Shown: piece by piece, positions 8,606 through 17,438 of the stretch | Numbering within the stretch: position 1 is the stretch's first letter | Layout of the letters: every line of letters begins with the position of its first letter | Assembly (NCBI GenBank): GCA_964445745.1 | Contig: CAYULU010000001.1 | Coordinates: 1 to 64,000, forward strand | Reading direction: 5' to 3' | DNA from: UBA1443 sp964445745 | GTDB lineage: Bacteria > Omnitrophota > Omnitrophia > Omnitrophales > Aquincolibacteriaceae | Length of the DNA stretch: 64,000 nucleotides | Notes under the pieces: generated by a model | Told to the model about the DNA's origin: nothing | What the model saw: only the letters and a program-made list of their open reading frames with translations | Database searches by the model: none | Translations under genes and position numbers: made by a program

Positions 8606-9958
8606 ATGATAAAATTTACGATCAAAACATTTGGCTGTAAGGTCAATCAGTATGAATCTCAAGCCATTCGCGAATCCCTGCAGGCTGGGGGGGCTCAAGA
8701 GATTGAAAAGCATGGAGAACCGGCGGACCTGGTTATTGTCAATACCTGTACGGTGACGCGTGATGCGGATCGTTCGGCGTGTTACTGGATCCGGCGGTTA
8801 AGGCGAGAAAATCCGGACAGCCGCCTCGCGGTGACGGGGTGCCTCGCTGAGCGGGATCGAGCGATCCTTGAAGGAATGAAAGCAGTTGATTTTATTTTTA
8901 CGAATCAGGAGAAACACAGGATTGCGGATTTTCTTATAGCGGAAATCTCGAAGCCAAAATCTGTCGGGATGGTTACTGGCAGGGAAATGCATAAGGGTTT
9001 TTTGCCTCTTTCGATAACCACGAGCGATGGCAAGACCCGTGCGATCGTCAAGATTCAGGATGGTTGCAACAATGCGTGTAGCTATTGTAAGGTGGTTTTG
9101 GCTCGCGGGCCTTCGCGGAGCCGTTCTTTAGGGGATATTCTTGCTGAAGTAAGGCGGCTTGCGGACAATGGATATAAGGAGATAGTTCTGACGGGTATTC
9201 AGCTGGGATCTTACAGAGATGGCGCTGAGGATCATCCCAATTCGCTAGTCCAGGTTATTGAAAGATGCTCTAAAATTCAGGGAATTGCCCGGATTCGCTT
9301 AAGCTCCATTGAGCTGACGGATATCCGTGACCCCTTGATCCGTTCATTCTGTGATATTCCTAAGCTTTGCCCCCATTTGCATATTCCGATTCAGAGCGGT
9401 TCAGATTCAGTTTTGAAAAACATGAATCGCCGGTATTCTGCCGGGGATTGTATAGAGCTTGTCGAAAAGATGAGATCGAAAATTCCAGATTTTTGTTTGA
9501 CGACCGATGTGATTGTTGGGTTCCCGGGCGAGAGCGAAGATGATTTTGGCGAGAGCCTCAAGGTCCTTGAGACCTTGCGTCCGGTCAAAAGTCATGTTTT
9601 TCCTTATAGCCCCCGCGAGGGAACACGGGCAGCTCTTCTCCGGGGTTTGCCTAGACGGGTAGTGCGTGATCGTGTGAACCGGATGATCGAACGGATGGAT
9701 CGCATTAGCCGGGAGGTGAGAGAGGCATTTATCGGAAAGACGGTTGAGGTGCTTGTAGAACACAGGAATCCTCGGAGCCGTTACCGGGAAGGAAGGACGG
9801 CTAATGGGTTAAGAGTTTTTTTTGATTTCCCTAAGGAAGTACAAGGATGTATCATACCCGTTGCCTTGCGGGAGTTATTTGAAGACGGTATTGCCGGAAC
9901 GTGGCAAAACACAGGGAAAGGTGACGCAGATGGATTTTTTATGGAACTTGATCGATAG
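8606..9958 (+). CDS. mtaB: tRNA t6A37 methylthiotransferase (MtaB type)
   Basis: 450 aa radical SAM methylthiotransferase. The N-terminal MTTase domain has the three auxiliary cluster cysteines Cys11 (FGCKVNQ), Cys48 (VNTCTVT) and Cys79 (VTGCLAE). The radical SAM motif CxxxCxxC is Cys154, Cys158, Cys161 (DGCNNACSYC), followed by ARGPSRSR. A C-terminal TRAM-like segment begins near residue 375. The FGCKVNQ opening is typical of the MtaB/YqeV branch, which converts t6A to ms2t6A at position 37 of ANN-decoding tRNAs, rather than MiaB or RimO. It overlaps the next gene by 29 nt, which supports co-translation. Confidence 0.9.
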   Translation: MIKFTIKTFGCKVNQYESQAIRESLQAGGAQEIEKHGEPADLVIVNTCTVTRDADRSACYWIRRLRRENPDSRLAVTGCLAERDRAILEGMKAVDFIFTNQEKHRIADFLIAEISKPKSVGMVTGREMHKGFLPLSITTSDGKTRAIVKIQDGCNNACSYCKVVLARGPSRSRSLGDILAEVRRLADNGYKEIVLTGIQLGSYRDGAEDHPNSLVQVIERCSKIQGIARIRLSSIELTDIRDPLIRSFCDIPKLCPHLHIPIQSGSDSVLKNMNRRYSAGDCIELVEKMRSKIPDFCLTTDVIVGFPGESEDDFGESLKVLETLRPVKSHVFPYSPREGTRAALLRGLPRRVVRDRVNRMIERMDRISREVREAFIGKTVEVLVEHRNPRSRYREGRTANGLRVFFDFPKEVQGCIIPVALRELFEDGIAGTWQNTGKGDADGFFMELDR

Positions 9959-10517
9959 CATACAAAAAAGTGCGGTGTATCTTGTCATCAAGGATCTAGC
10001 TCCGATTGACTGGGTGGCGATCTTTTTTGTCCTCTTCGGAATGTTGCAGGGGTCCCGAAGGGGTTTTGTCGACATGTTGGCCAAGTCCCTCAATGTAGCG
10101 GTCGTTATTATTCTGACACTGACTTTTTATCCGCTCGCCAGCGCTTATCTTGTCAAGACTCTTCAGGCACTGCCTAAGACTGTCGCGGATCCGCTGGTTT
10201 TTATCCCCACCGGAGTGGTTACCTGGTTGATCACCGGCTGGTGTTTTAACATGATTTCCAAAATTTTCAAGGTGGAGGTGTCTTCTTTTCTGAAGTTCTT
10301 TGGTGGGGTTTTTTTTGGCGGAATCTATTTTGCCCTTCTGCTGAGCCTGTTCGTCCAAATGGCCTTGTTGATTCCAGGAGAGATGACTCAAAAGCCTTTT
10401 ACCCAGCGCGGATCATATTCCGGACAGGTTCTTGCGAAGCTGGCACCCAGTGTTCAGCAATTTGTCGTCGCTCCGTTTGTGGGGATGCGAAAATCCGCCA
10501 ATCAACCGGTGGTTTGA
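9930..10517 (+). CDS. cvpA: CvpA-family inner-membrane protein
   Basis: 195 aa from the ATG at 9930, preceded by AAAGGTG and overlapping the end of mtaB. Four hydrophobic segments can be read: DWVAIFFVLFGM, SLNVAVVIILTLTF, VFIPTGVVTWLITG and FFGGIYFALLLSLFVQMALL, with the short Gly/Arg-rich loop (QGSRRGFVDM) after the first that marks CvpA proteins. The family is linked to colicin V production and envelope homeostasis, but the molecular function is unknown. The ORF extends upstream in frame, but the ribosome site and family length support the internal start. Confidence 0.8.
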   Translation: MDFLWNLIDSIQKSAVYLVIKDLAPIDWVAIFFVLFGMLQGSRRGFVDMLAKSLNVAVVIILTLTFYPLASAYLVKTLQALPKTVADPLVFIPTGVVTWLITGWCFNMISKIFKVEVSSFLKFFGGVFFGGIYFALLLSLFVQMALLIPGEMTQKPFTQRGSYSGQVLAKLAPSVQQFVVAPFVGMRKSANQPVV

Positions 10518-10521
10518 TCTC

Positions 10522-12315
10522 ATGGCACTTGACGCGCCACGCAGTCGGGAGCAGGAGGATGTTGTCGAGCGTGTTGCGGCCGCCAATGACATTGTTGAGG
10601 TGATCTCCCAGTTCATTCCCTTGAAACGTGCGGGCCGGAATTTCAAGGCCTGTTGCCCTTTCCACCAGGAAAAAACTCCTTCGTTCATGGTCCAGCCCGA
10701 AAAACAGCTTTTTCATTGTTTTGGATGCCAGGCGGGTGGTGATGTGTTCAGCTTTCTCATGAAGTATGAAAATCTTTCCTTCCCCGAAGCCCTCAAAATG
10801 CTTGCGGACCGGGCCCGAATCACACTTCCTGAAAAACGTTATGCCAAAGAGGATTCCTCTCACAAAGATCAAATTTACGAGATTTATCAGTGCGCGGTGG
10901 AGCTTTATCAAAAGCTTCTTGCCGGGGAATCCGGAAAGAAGGCGCGGGACTATCTCGCAAAGCGGGGTATGACGGACGAAACCCTTCGTGAGTTTAAAAT
11001 CGGTTGGGCGCCTGACGAATGGAGGACTCTCTATGATCATCTTTTGAAGAAAGGTTATTCGGAAGCTCTTTTGAAACAGTCTTCGCTCATTCAACAATCT
11101 GCAAAAGGTAATTATTACGACACGTTCCGCGGCCGCGTACTTTTCCCGATCATGAATCTTCAGAATAAACCGGTGGCTTTTGGCGGTCGGTTGCTCGGGG
11201 ACGGGGAAGGCCCTAAGTATTTGAATTCTCCGGAAAATCCCGTTTTTTCAAAACGACGCGAGCTTTTTGGATTGAATGTTGCCAAAAGGTTCATCGATGC
11301 GAATTGGCCGAATCTCATTCTGGTTGAAGGCTATATGGATTTTTTGGCCCTTTATCAGGCGGGATTTAAGAATACGGTCGCGACGCTTGGCACGGCCTTG
11401 GGGGAGGATCACGTTCGCTTGATGAAGCGTTTTGCCGAAGAGGTGATTGTGGTGTATGACGGAGACAATGCCGGAGAAGCGGCGGCATTGCGAGGACTTG
11501 AAATTCTTCTGGAGGGAGGGGGACAGGTCAAGCTGGTCAGCCTGCCTAAAGGTTTCGACCCTGATGACTTTGTGCAAAAACAAGGAACGGACGCGTTCCG
11601 GGAATTGCTTAAAAGTGCCCAGGATTTTTTTGATTACAAGCTCAAAGCCCTGCTTGAGCGATACCCGAGAAATGATGCGCTGGGTCTAGCGAAGATCAGC
11701 CGGGAAATGCTGGAAACCTTTCGCAAGGTCAAAAATCCGGTGATGCTTGCGGAGTATTTCAAACGATTGTCGCGTGAGATCAGGATCGATGAAAATTCTC
11801 TGCGAGCGGAGTTTGAAAATATGTCACGCCAAGGTTCGGACCTGACGCATCGGCGTGTTGAAAAGGCGGTTGAAAAGAAAACGGTTCCGGCAGTGCCTCA
11901 AGAAGAAGTGTTGCTTCTTGCTTTGATGATGGACAACGGCAGTTTTCTTGACGAAGCAGAGCGCCGGCTCAATCCCGAAGCGATGCGTTCACCGGCCAGC
12001 CGGGAGTTTTTCAGATTTCTTATTGATTCGGGAGGAGTCGCAAAAAAGAAACCGCTGTCGACTGTCCTGAGCAAGATCCAAAATTCGACTTACCGTGAAC
12101 AGTTGGTGGGGGCACTTGCCACTCTCGAAGAAACGGCGGATCGAAAGCAGATTTTTCAGGATTGTCTGCGGATGATACGGAAAAATGGAGCTCACGACCG
12201 TCAGGAAAAACTCCGGGGACTCATTCGTGAAGCCGAGCGAAACGGTGATTCGGTCAAGCTTCTTGTTTACACCCGTGAGTTTCAGGAACAGCTGAAAGAA
12301 TCACACGAAATTTGA
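10522..12315 (+). CDS. dnaG: DNA primase
   Basis: 597 aa from the ATG at 10522, 4 nt after cvpA. The CHC2 zinc ribbon is Cys45, His48, Cys66, Cys69 (CCPFHQEKTPS, HCFGC). The Toprim catalytic core has LVEGYMDF with Glu269 and VYDGDNAG with Asp313/Asp315. A C-terminal helicase-binding region follows from about residue 430. It synthesises RNA primers for lagging-strand replication. In many bacteria rpoD follows dnaG; here a lipid-type operon follows instead, with its own promoter. Confidence 0.96.
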   Translation: MALDAPRSREQEDVVERVAAANDIVEVISQFIPLKRAGRNFKACCPFHQEKTPSFMVQPEKQLFHCFGCQAGGDVFSFLMKYENLSFPEALKMLADRARITLPEKRYAKEDSSHKDQIYEIYQCAVELYQKLLAGESGKKARDYLAKRGMTDETLREFKIGWAPDEWRTLYDHLLKKGYSEALLKQSSLIQQSAKGNYYDTFRGRVLFPIMNLQNKPVAFGGRLLGDGEGPKYLNSPENPVFSKRRELFGLNVAKRFIDANWPNLILVEGYMDFLALYQAGFKNTVATLGTALGEDHVRLMKRFAEEVIVVYDGDNAGEAAALRGLEILLEGGGQVKLVSLPKGFDPDDFVQKQGTDAFRELLKSAQDFFDYKLKALLERYPRNDALGLAKISREMLETFRKVKNPVMLAEYFKRLSREIRIDENSLRAEFENMSRQGSDLTHRRVEKAVEKKTVPAVPQEEVLLLALMMDNGSFLDEAERRLNPEAMRSPASREFFRFLIDSGGVAKKKPLSTVLSKIQNSTYREQLVGALATLEETADRKQIFQDCLRMIRKNGAHDRQEKLRGLIREAERNGDSVKLLVYTREFQEQLKESHEI

Positions 12316-12358
12316 TTTTTCAAAAATGACATTCCGGAAGGGATCACTAAAAAGATGC

Positions 12359-12388
12359 TTGGGAGCAAAAAAGCTCCTGTGCTATAAT
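12359..12388 (+). promoter_or_regulatory. promoter of the acyl-chain operon, with an embedded hairpin
   Basis: TTGGGA (12359-12364) and a perfect TATAAT (12383-12388), spacing 18 nt. The spacer contains an inverted repeat GGAGC (12362-12366) / GCTCC (12373-12377). A second stem TTCCCC (12388-12393) / GGGGAA (12401-12406) starts at the -10 box. Either could be an operator or an RNA 5' end structure. Confidence 0.55.
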
Positions 12389-12506
12389 TCCCCGCTTTTG
12401 GGGGAAGCTTGAATCGGTTTTATGGGTCTGTTTTTCATTTTTCAACCTCTTGAGAAATAACGGTTGAAAATATCTGTGAAGCCGCCTGGAGGAAGTGAAT
12501 TCTATT

Positions 12507-13148
12507 GTGAAATCATTGACGGCCTCAATCCGTTCTTGGCAACGCAACCTTCTTGATACGATTGTCCGGAGGCATTATCACCGGGTGCTTGAGGCCCGGG
12601 CAGAATCGATGGTTCGGCTTTTTGAGCATGCGATCCCCGAGCGATGCCGGATCCTGGATCTCGGAGGGGGTTGGGGGTTTTACAATGAGCCGCTTAAACG
12701 GCGGGGTCACGAATCGCTTATTCTCGATGTCATAAAGCCAGGCTATCAAAAAGCGCCCGTTATGATTTATGACGGCGGCAGAATTCCTTTTAGGGATCGA
12801 ACTTTTGATGTGACATTGATGGCGACGATGTTGCATCATGTCCCGGATCCGGAATCGCTGATGGCAGAAGTTCGGCGTGTGACCCGGACGAAGGTGATTG
12901 TGATCGAGGATCTTTATCATCATGCCGCCGGCCGATGGTGGACGATTGCCAGGGACCGGATGCTCAATATGGAATTTCTGGATCATCCGCACCAGTTTAG
13001 GAAACACGAGGAGTGGCTCCAGTTTTTCCGGGGGAGGGATTTTCGGCTTGAAAAATTCCGGAAATTTTACACCTGGATTTCGGGGTTCCGCATTTTAAAC
13101 GGTTTGTACATATGGGAGTGCGGCGAAAATGTCAGCGCTATCGGTTGA
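12507..13148 (+). CDS. class I SAM-dependent methyltransferase
   Basis: 213 aa. GTG 12507 is my preferred start; GTG 12495 is possible, and the GGAGG at 12488-12492 is awkwardly spaced for both. Motif I is ILDLGGGWG, followed by a motif II acidic region (LILDV) and the post-motif FDVTLMATMLHHVPD typical of UbiE/Methyltransf_11 proteins. The substrate cannot be read from the sequence. It is the first gene of the operon and overlaps the FabZ-like gene by 20 nt, so a role in modifying the acyl or polyene product, or its head group, is plausible. Confidence 0.8.
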   Translation: MKSLTASIRSWQRNLLDTIVRRHYHRVLEARAESMVRLFEHAIPERCRILDLGGGWGFYNEPLKRRGHESLILDVIKPGYQKAPVMIYDGGRIPFRDRTFDVTLMATMLHHVPDPESLMAEVRRVTRTKVIVIEDLYHHAAGRWWTIARDRMLNMEFLDHPHQFRKHEEWLQFFRGRDFRLEKFRKFYTWISGFRILNGLYIWECGENVSAIG

Positions 13149-13548
13149 ACAAGTTTTGTCGATGAAGGAAGGCGAAGGGATTACGGCATGCGGAAAGATC
13201 CCTCATGACTCAGAATTTTTTAAGGACCATTTCCCGGAATTTCCCGTACTGCCGGGTGTGCTTGCGGTTGAGATGCTTAAACAGACTGCGGAGAAATATC
13301 TGGAATCGTTTCCCGGAGACGGAGCCGGGGGGTCTCATTTTTTTTTAAAGCAGATTCGCGCAACCCGTTTTACGAAGTACCTTCGGCCCGGAGATGAGTG
13401 GGAAAGCCGGTTGATCCTCATCCAAAGCCTGGGCGGTGAGACGGTGTGGGACGCGAAACTTTATTATCACGGTGAAGTAGCGGTTTCCGCGAAGCTGACG
13501 CTCGCGAGGATCAAGAACCCTCAGTCGGCGTCAGCGACATCCTCTTAA
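13129..13548 (+). CDS. fabZ: FabZ-like 3-hydroxyacyl-ACP dehydratase (catalytic partner)
   Basis: 139 aa hotdog-fold protein. The FabZ active-site pair is present: His34 in DHFPEFPVLPG and Glu48 in VLAVEML, with the normal 14-residue spacing. The N-terminal PHRYPFLLVD-type segment of standard FabZ is reduced. Family role: removal of water from 3-hydroxyacyl-ACP to give trans-2-enoyl-ACP. It overlaps the methyltransferase gene and is 19 nt ahead of the ACP gene. The gene at 14436 has a complementary defect (N-terminal strand kept, His loop missing), so the two may form a heterodimer. Confidence 0.82.
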   Translation: MSALSVEQVLSMKEGEGITACGKIPHDSEFFKDHFPEFPVLPGVLAVEMLKQTAEKYLESFPGDGAGGSHFFLKQIRATRFTKYLRPGDEWESRLILIQSLGGETVWDAKLYYHGEVAVSAKLTLARIKNPQSASATSS

Positions 13549-13567
13549 CGGAAGAAAAAGGAGAATC

Positions 13568-13975
13568 ATGAATCAAGAAATCTTTAAGAAAGTTCAGGAA
13601 ACACTGGCCGGAGCCCTTGGGGTTGAGACTTCAGACATTACTCCCGAATCTTCCCTGAAACGAGATCTCGGCGCCGAATCGATTGATTTTATCGACATCA
13701 TTTTTCGGCTGGAAAAAAGTTTTGATCTGAAAATTCCCGCGAATGATCTTTTCCCAAGTTATATTTTTACTGACGAGAGGTTCGTGAAGGAAGGTGCGGT
13801 TACGCCCGAGGGGATTCATGAATTGCGCACCAAACTTCCGTATCTGGAACTCGGTGATTTTGAAAAAGATCCGCAGGTTGTAAAACTTGCCGATTATTTT
13901 ACAGTCAAGATGATTCTCCGGTACCTTGATGAGAGATTAGGAAAATCTTCCGGTTGCTCGGGCACTTGTCAGTAA
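13568..13975 (+). CDS. acyl carrier protein with C-terminal extension
   Basis: 135 aa, against about 80 aa for a standard ACP. AAGGAG precedes the ATG. The phosphopantetheine attachment site is Ser38 in LGAESIDFIDI, with the usual helix II following (LEKSFDLKIP). After the ACP fold come about 55 residues with a Tyr/Phe-rich segment and a helix (VKMILRYLDERL). The extension is unusual and could dock to the paired synthase or the reductase. A dedicated phosphopantetheinyl transferase is encoded next to it. Confidence 0.88.
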   Translation: MNQEIFKKVQETLAGALGVETSDITPESSLKRDLGAESIDFIDIIFRLEKSFDLKIPANDLFPSYIFTDERFVKEGAVTPEGIHELRTKLPYLELGDFEKDPQVVKLADYFTVKMILRYLDERLGKSSGCSGTCQ

Positions 13976-14001
13976 AAGTTTGCCCCAACTTGACCCATTT
14001 G

Positions 14002-14433
14002 ATGAAGCAACTGCCTGTGTCGCGACCCCCCCAAGGAAAAAATACTCCGGGACGGCTATCACGCAGAGGGTCCCAGACCTTACATGGTATCGGCGTTGAT
14101 ATCGTTTCCCGGTCACGTATGAAGAAATTCTTGTCGCGTCATCGAGAGATCATCTTGCGGCGTTTTTTGAATTCGCAGGAGCGTCAGCAGTTTTCGGAGA
14201 TACGGCTCACACGGCTGGCGGAGCTTTTTACGGCGAAGGAAGCTTTTTTTAAGGCATGTAACGAGCCCTGGATGGGGCTTGAGGGATTTCAAGGGATGCG
14301 AATCACCAAACGAATCGGCGATTGTTTTGAAATGGAGTGGCGCGTTGCAGGGACCCGCCGATGTTACCGGGGCGATGGATCTTTTTTTCGAGACGGAGAT
14401 CTTGTCGGTGCCCAGGCCATGATCTGGAGCTGA
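14002..14433 (+). CDS. acpS: holo-ACP synthase (4'-phosphopantetheinyl transferase)
   Basis: About 143 aa. The start is uncertain: ATG 14002 is used, but an in-frame TTG at 13954 overlaps the ACP gene, and neither has a clear ribosome site. AcpS motifs are present: GIGVDIVSRSR with metal-binding Asp33, and LFTAKEAFFKA with Glu80. Both are required for transfer of phosphopantetheine from CoA to the ACP serine. It directly follows the ACP gene, which suggests it activates that ACP. The N-terminal 28 residues before GIGVDIV are not part of the family core. Confidence 0.85.
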   Translation: MKQLPVSRPPQGKNTPGRLSRRGSQTLHGIGVDIVSRSRMKKFLSRHREIILRRFLNSQERQQFSEIRLTRLAELFTAKEAFFKACNEPWMGLEGFQGMRITKRIGDCFEMEWRVAGTRRCYRGDGSFFRDGDLVGAQAMIWS

Positions 14434-14435
14434 CT

Positions 14436-14870
14436 GTGCGCTGGCTTCTTTTGGATCAGGTGGTGTCGGTGCATCGTGGGAAAAAAGCCGTAACGCTGTC
14501 TCGAGCTCCCAAGGCCCCTTATTCCCGCGAAGTGCTTTTTATTGAAATGATGGCGCAAACGGGAGGTCTTTTGGTCGGCGCGGAAAGTGATTATAAAAAT
14601 GATGTTATCTTCGCCAAGATCGAAACGGCCACCTTCACCGAGCCTCCGGCTCCCGGAACGGCGCTTACGATTGAGGCGTCCTCGGATGGTCTTGCTCCCG
14701 AAGGCGGATGGATTGAAGGGCTGATCACTTGCTCCGAGGGTGTTGTCGCCAAGGCCAAACTTCTTCTCATGTCCGTGGGCCGGCTTATTCCGGAAAGTCA
14801 AAAACCGATAGCATTTCATGACCATTTTATGAACCATTTTAAAGTCAGGGAGAAGGTGACGGTGTCATGA
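14436..14870 (+). CDS. FabZ-like hotdog protein lacking the catalytic His loop
   Basis: 144 aa from GTG 14436, two nt after the acpS stop. The N-terminal strand (RWLLLDQVVSV) and the hotdog helix (VLFIEMMAQTGG, Glu37) align with FabZ, as does the later strand VIFAKIETATF. The segment that normally holds GHFPGxPVMPG with the catalytic His is missing; SRAPKAPYSRE takes its place. The protein therefore looks like a non-catalytic or re-purposed dehydratase subunit. It overlaps the next gene by 4 nt (ATGA). Paired active/inactive dehydratases are known from aryl-polyene clusters; that this pair works the same way is inference. Confidence 0.75.
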   Translation: MRWLLLDQVVSVHRGKKAVTLSRAPKAPYSREVLFIEMMAQTGGLLVGAESDYKNDVIFAKIETATFTEPPAPGTALTIEASSDGLAPEGGWIEGLITCSEGVVAKAKLLLMSVGRLIPESQKPIAFHDHFMNHFKVREKVTVS

Positions 14871-16156
14871 CGCGCCGCAGGGTGGTAGTGACAGGCTTCG
14901 GGGTTATGAGCGCGTGCGGCAGTGGTTGGGATCCCTATTGGAACGCGGCGGTTCACGGGCAATCTGCGATCCGTGAGGTGGAACATCTCAAGCTGAACGG
15001 ATCTTCGCTCAAATATGCGGGGTTTATTTCGGATTTTGATCCCAAACAGTTTGTGGTCAACCGGAAATCTTTGAAAGTGATGTCCCGGGAAATTCAACTG
15101 GCTGTCGCCGCGGGGAAGCTTGCGCTCGAGGATGCAAAACTTCTGGATACGGCCTACGATCAATCGAGAATTGGTGTTGTGCTGGGGACCGGAATTATTA
15201 ACAACGACCTTGATGAGATCGGAGTGGGTTTCAAGAATGCGATTGATGGTTCTGGCCGTTTTTCAATGGCAAAATTCGGCCAGGACGGGGTTCGATCCCT
15301 TTACCCGCTGTGGTTTCTTAAATATCTTCCCAATATGCCGGCCTGTCATGTTTCCATTGCGTATCATTTACGTGGCCCCAGCAATACCATTACAACCTCC
15401 TCAGCGGCGAGTGCCCAGGCGATTGGGGAAGCTTATCGGGTGATTGAACGCGGGGACGCGGACATTATGCTTGCCGGAGGTACGGATTCAAAGTTAAACG
15501 CAATGGGGATCTCCCGTTTCAATCTTCTTGGGCTTTTGTCCAAGCGGACCGGAGCTTCGGAAAGTATTTACAGCCCTTTCGATGAAAAACACGATGGGAT
15601 CGTCCTGGGGGAAGGGGCGGGGATCATGGTGCTTGAATCGCTTGAAAATGCGAAACGGCGCGGGGCGATGATTTATGCGGAGATCACGGGGTATGGATCC
15701 TCATCGGATTTTAATTTTGATCCGCGGGACGAGGACGATTTCACCGGGAAACGGGTTGCGATGAAGCGCGCGCTTGAGGATTCCGGTATTGAGCACCACG
15801 ATGTGGATGTCATTGTTGCCAACGGAAGCGGAGTTCCCCAGGCGGATATTCAGGAGGCCCTTGCGATCCATTCGTTTTACATGGGATCCTTTGGAAAACT
15901 GAACGTGACAGCCCTGAAACCTTTGACGGGCAATCTTGTTTATGCTTCGGGGGGTGTTGAAGCGGTGATTGCCGCATTGATTGCCAACAAAAAAACGATT
16001 CCCCCGGTGGCCAATTTAAAAAAACCTTATTCTGAATGTCCTTTGCCTCTCGTGAAAGGCAAAGCTCGGTCGGCTGAGGTCCAGATCGTCATGCTCAATA
16101 ATTTCGGACTGGGCGGACAAAACGCATCCCTGGTGTTCAAACATGTCAAAACGTAG
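14867..16156 (+). CDS. ketosynthase-like chain-length-factor type protein (KS-beta), catalytic triad replaced
   Basis: 429 aa with a full KAS II/thiolase fold, collinear with the following ketosynthase. All three catalytic residues differ. The Cys position is Ser179 (TITTSSAASAQ against CLTACAASSQ in the partner). The two His positions are Asn319 (VANGSG against NAHGTS) and Asn356 (LTGNLV against MLGHMI). Other fold motifs are kept (IGEAYR, GDADIMLAGG, GEGAGIMVLE, NNFGLGGQNAS). This is the signature of a non-condensing partner, as in KS-CLF heterodimers, where the beta subunit sets chain length. The Ser-Asn-Asn combination is not the Gln substitution of actinobacterial CLFs. It overlaps its neighbours by 4 nt and 14 nt. 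Confidence 0.85.
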   Translation: MTRRRVVVTGFGVMSACGSGWDPYWNAAVHGQSAIREVEHLKLNGSSLKYAGFISDFDPKQFVVNRKSLKVMSREIQLAVAAGKLALEDAKLLDTAYDQSRIGVVLGTGIINNDLDEIGVGFKNAIDGSGRFSMAKFGQDGVRSLYPLWFLKYLPNMPACHVSIAYHLRGPSNTITTSSAASAQAIGEAYRVIERGDADIMLAGGTDSKLNAMGISRFNLLGLLSKRTGASESIYSPFDEKHDGIVLGEGAGIMVLESLENAKRRGAMIYAEITGYGSSSDFNFDPRDEDDFTGKRVAMKRALEDSGIEHHDVDVIVANGSGVPQADIQEALAIHSFYMGSFGKLNVTALKPLTGNLVYASGGVEAVIAALIANKKTIPPVANLKKPYSECPLPLVKGKARSAEVQIVMLNNFGLGGQNASLVFKHVKT

Positions 16157-17438
16157 AATTGTCGTTACAGGAGTAGGCGCGGTGACACCGCTCGGACACA
16201 ATGTCCGCGACACCTGGTTGCGTGTCACGCAGGGCAAATCCGGAGTAGGTCCGATCACCCTTTTTGATGCCTCGACATTTGCGACCCGGATTGCAGGTGA
16301 AGTGAAGGGGTTCAATTTTGAGCGGTGGATTGAACGTAACCCGCCTTTAGCCTCAGCCACCCGCAGTACTTTTTTTGCGCTACATGCCGCTGCGGAGGCA
16401 TACAAGGACGCAATGTTAAAACCTTTTATTGTTGATTCCCGGCGATTTGGACTTTACTTTGGAGGCGGTGACAGCGGGATTGATTTCGATCCTTTCATCA
16501 AAACCCTTATGGCTTCATTTGCCGTCAGCGGGGATCTGGTCGACAAGGGGAAGTATGTCCATCACTCGCTACAGCACATGAATGCTCTCCGGGAACTTGA
16601 AAGCCAGCCTTTTATGACGGTGACGCACCTGACACGGTTGTTTGATATTCGGGGTCCCGTTTCCAATTGTTTGACGGCCTGTGCCGCGTCGTCGCAGGCG
16701 ATCGGAGAAGCCTATGAGTGGATCAAACGGGGAGACGCCGATGTGATGATGACCGGAGGATCTCATTCGATGATTTATCCGCTGGGTGTGGCGGGTTTCA
16801 GTTTGCTGACGGCCCTCTCGACCCGTAATGAGGAGCCTCAGAAAGCGTCGCGTCCTTTTGATAAAAAGCGGGATGGTTTCGTGATTGCAGAAGGCGCGGG
16901 TGTTTTGATTCTCGAAGAGTTATCTCACGCCAGAAAGCGGAAGGCGCACATTTACGGAGAAGTGGTGGGATATGGTTCGACCGCAGATTCTTACCGGCTG
17001 ACGGACATGGATCCCGAAGCGCGAGGGGCCTCGGAAGCCATGCGAATCGCGATGGCCAAGGCCGGGATCGAACCCGCCAATGTTGACTACATCAACGCAC
17101 ACGGCACCTCGACCGGAGTGAATGACTCCCTTGAAACCCTTGTGATTAAAAAGGTGATGGGAGAATATGCCCCGAAGATTCCGGTGAGTTCGACAAAATC
17201 CATGCTGGGACACATGATCGCAGCGGCGGGCGGAGTGGAAGCCATTTTTTGTCTTCTTGCCATGCGCGATTCCATTATTCCAGCGACGATCAATTACGAG
17301 GAGCCGGATCCGGAGCTTGATCTTGATTATGTCCCGAATACGGCGCGTCGGTCCAGTGTGAATGTTGCGCTTTCCAACTCGTTTGGGTTTGGCGGCCAGA
17401 ATATCTGTCTCGCCCTGAGGAAATACGATGGCCAATAA
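16143..17438 (+). CDS. fabF: beta-ketoacyl-ACP synthase II-type (KS-alpha, active)
   Basis: 431 aa. The catalytic triad is intact: Cys180 (LTACAAS), His320 (NAHGTSTG) and His357 (LGHMIAAAGG). It has the KAS signatures GDADVMMTGG and NSFGFGGQN. It condenses malonyl-ACP with a growing acyl-ACP. The reading frame overlaps the inactive paralogue by 14 nt and the reductase by 11 nt, so the three are probably made in equal amounts. Together with the KS-beta it probably forms a heterodimeric synthase; housekeeping FabF activity is the alternative, but such genes are rarely coupled to an inactive twin. Confidence 0.88.
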   Translation: MSKRRIVVTGVGAVTPLGHNVRDTWLRVTQGKSGVGPITLFDASTFATRIAGEVKGFNFERWIERNPPLASATRSTFFALHAAAEAYKDAMLKPFIVDSRRFGLYFGGGDSGIDFDPFIKTLMASFAVSGDLVDKGKYVHHSLQHMNALRELESQPFMTVTHLTRLFDIRGPVSNCLTACAASSQAIGEAYEWIKRGDADVMMTGGSHSMIYPLGVAGFSLLTALSTRNEEPQKASRPFDKKRDGFVIAEGAGVLILEELSHARKRKAHIYGEVVGYGSTADSYRLTDMDPEARGASEAMRIAMAKAGIEPANVDYINAHGTSTGVNDSLETLVIKKVMGEYAPKIPVSSTKSMLGHMIAAAGGVEAIFCLLAMRDSIIPATINYEEPDPELDLDYVPNTARRSSVNVALSNSFGFGGQNICLALRKYDGQ

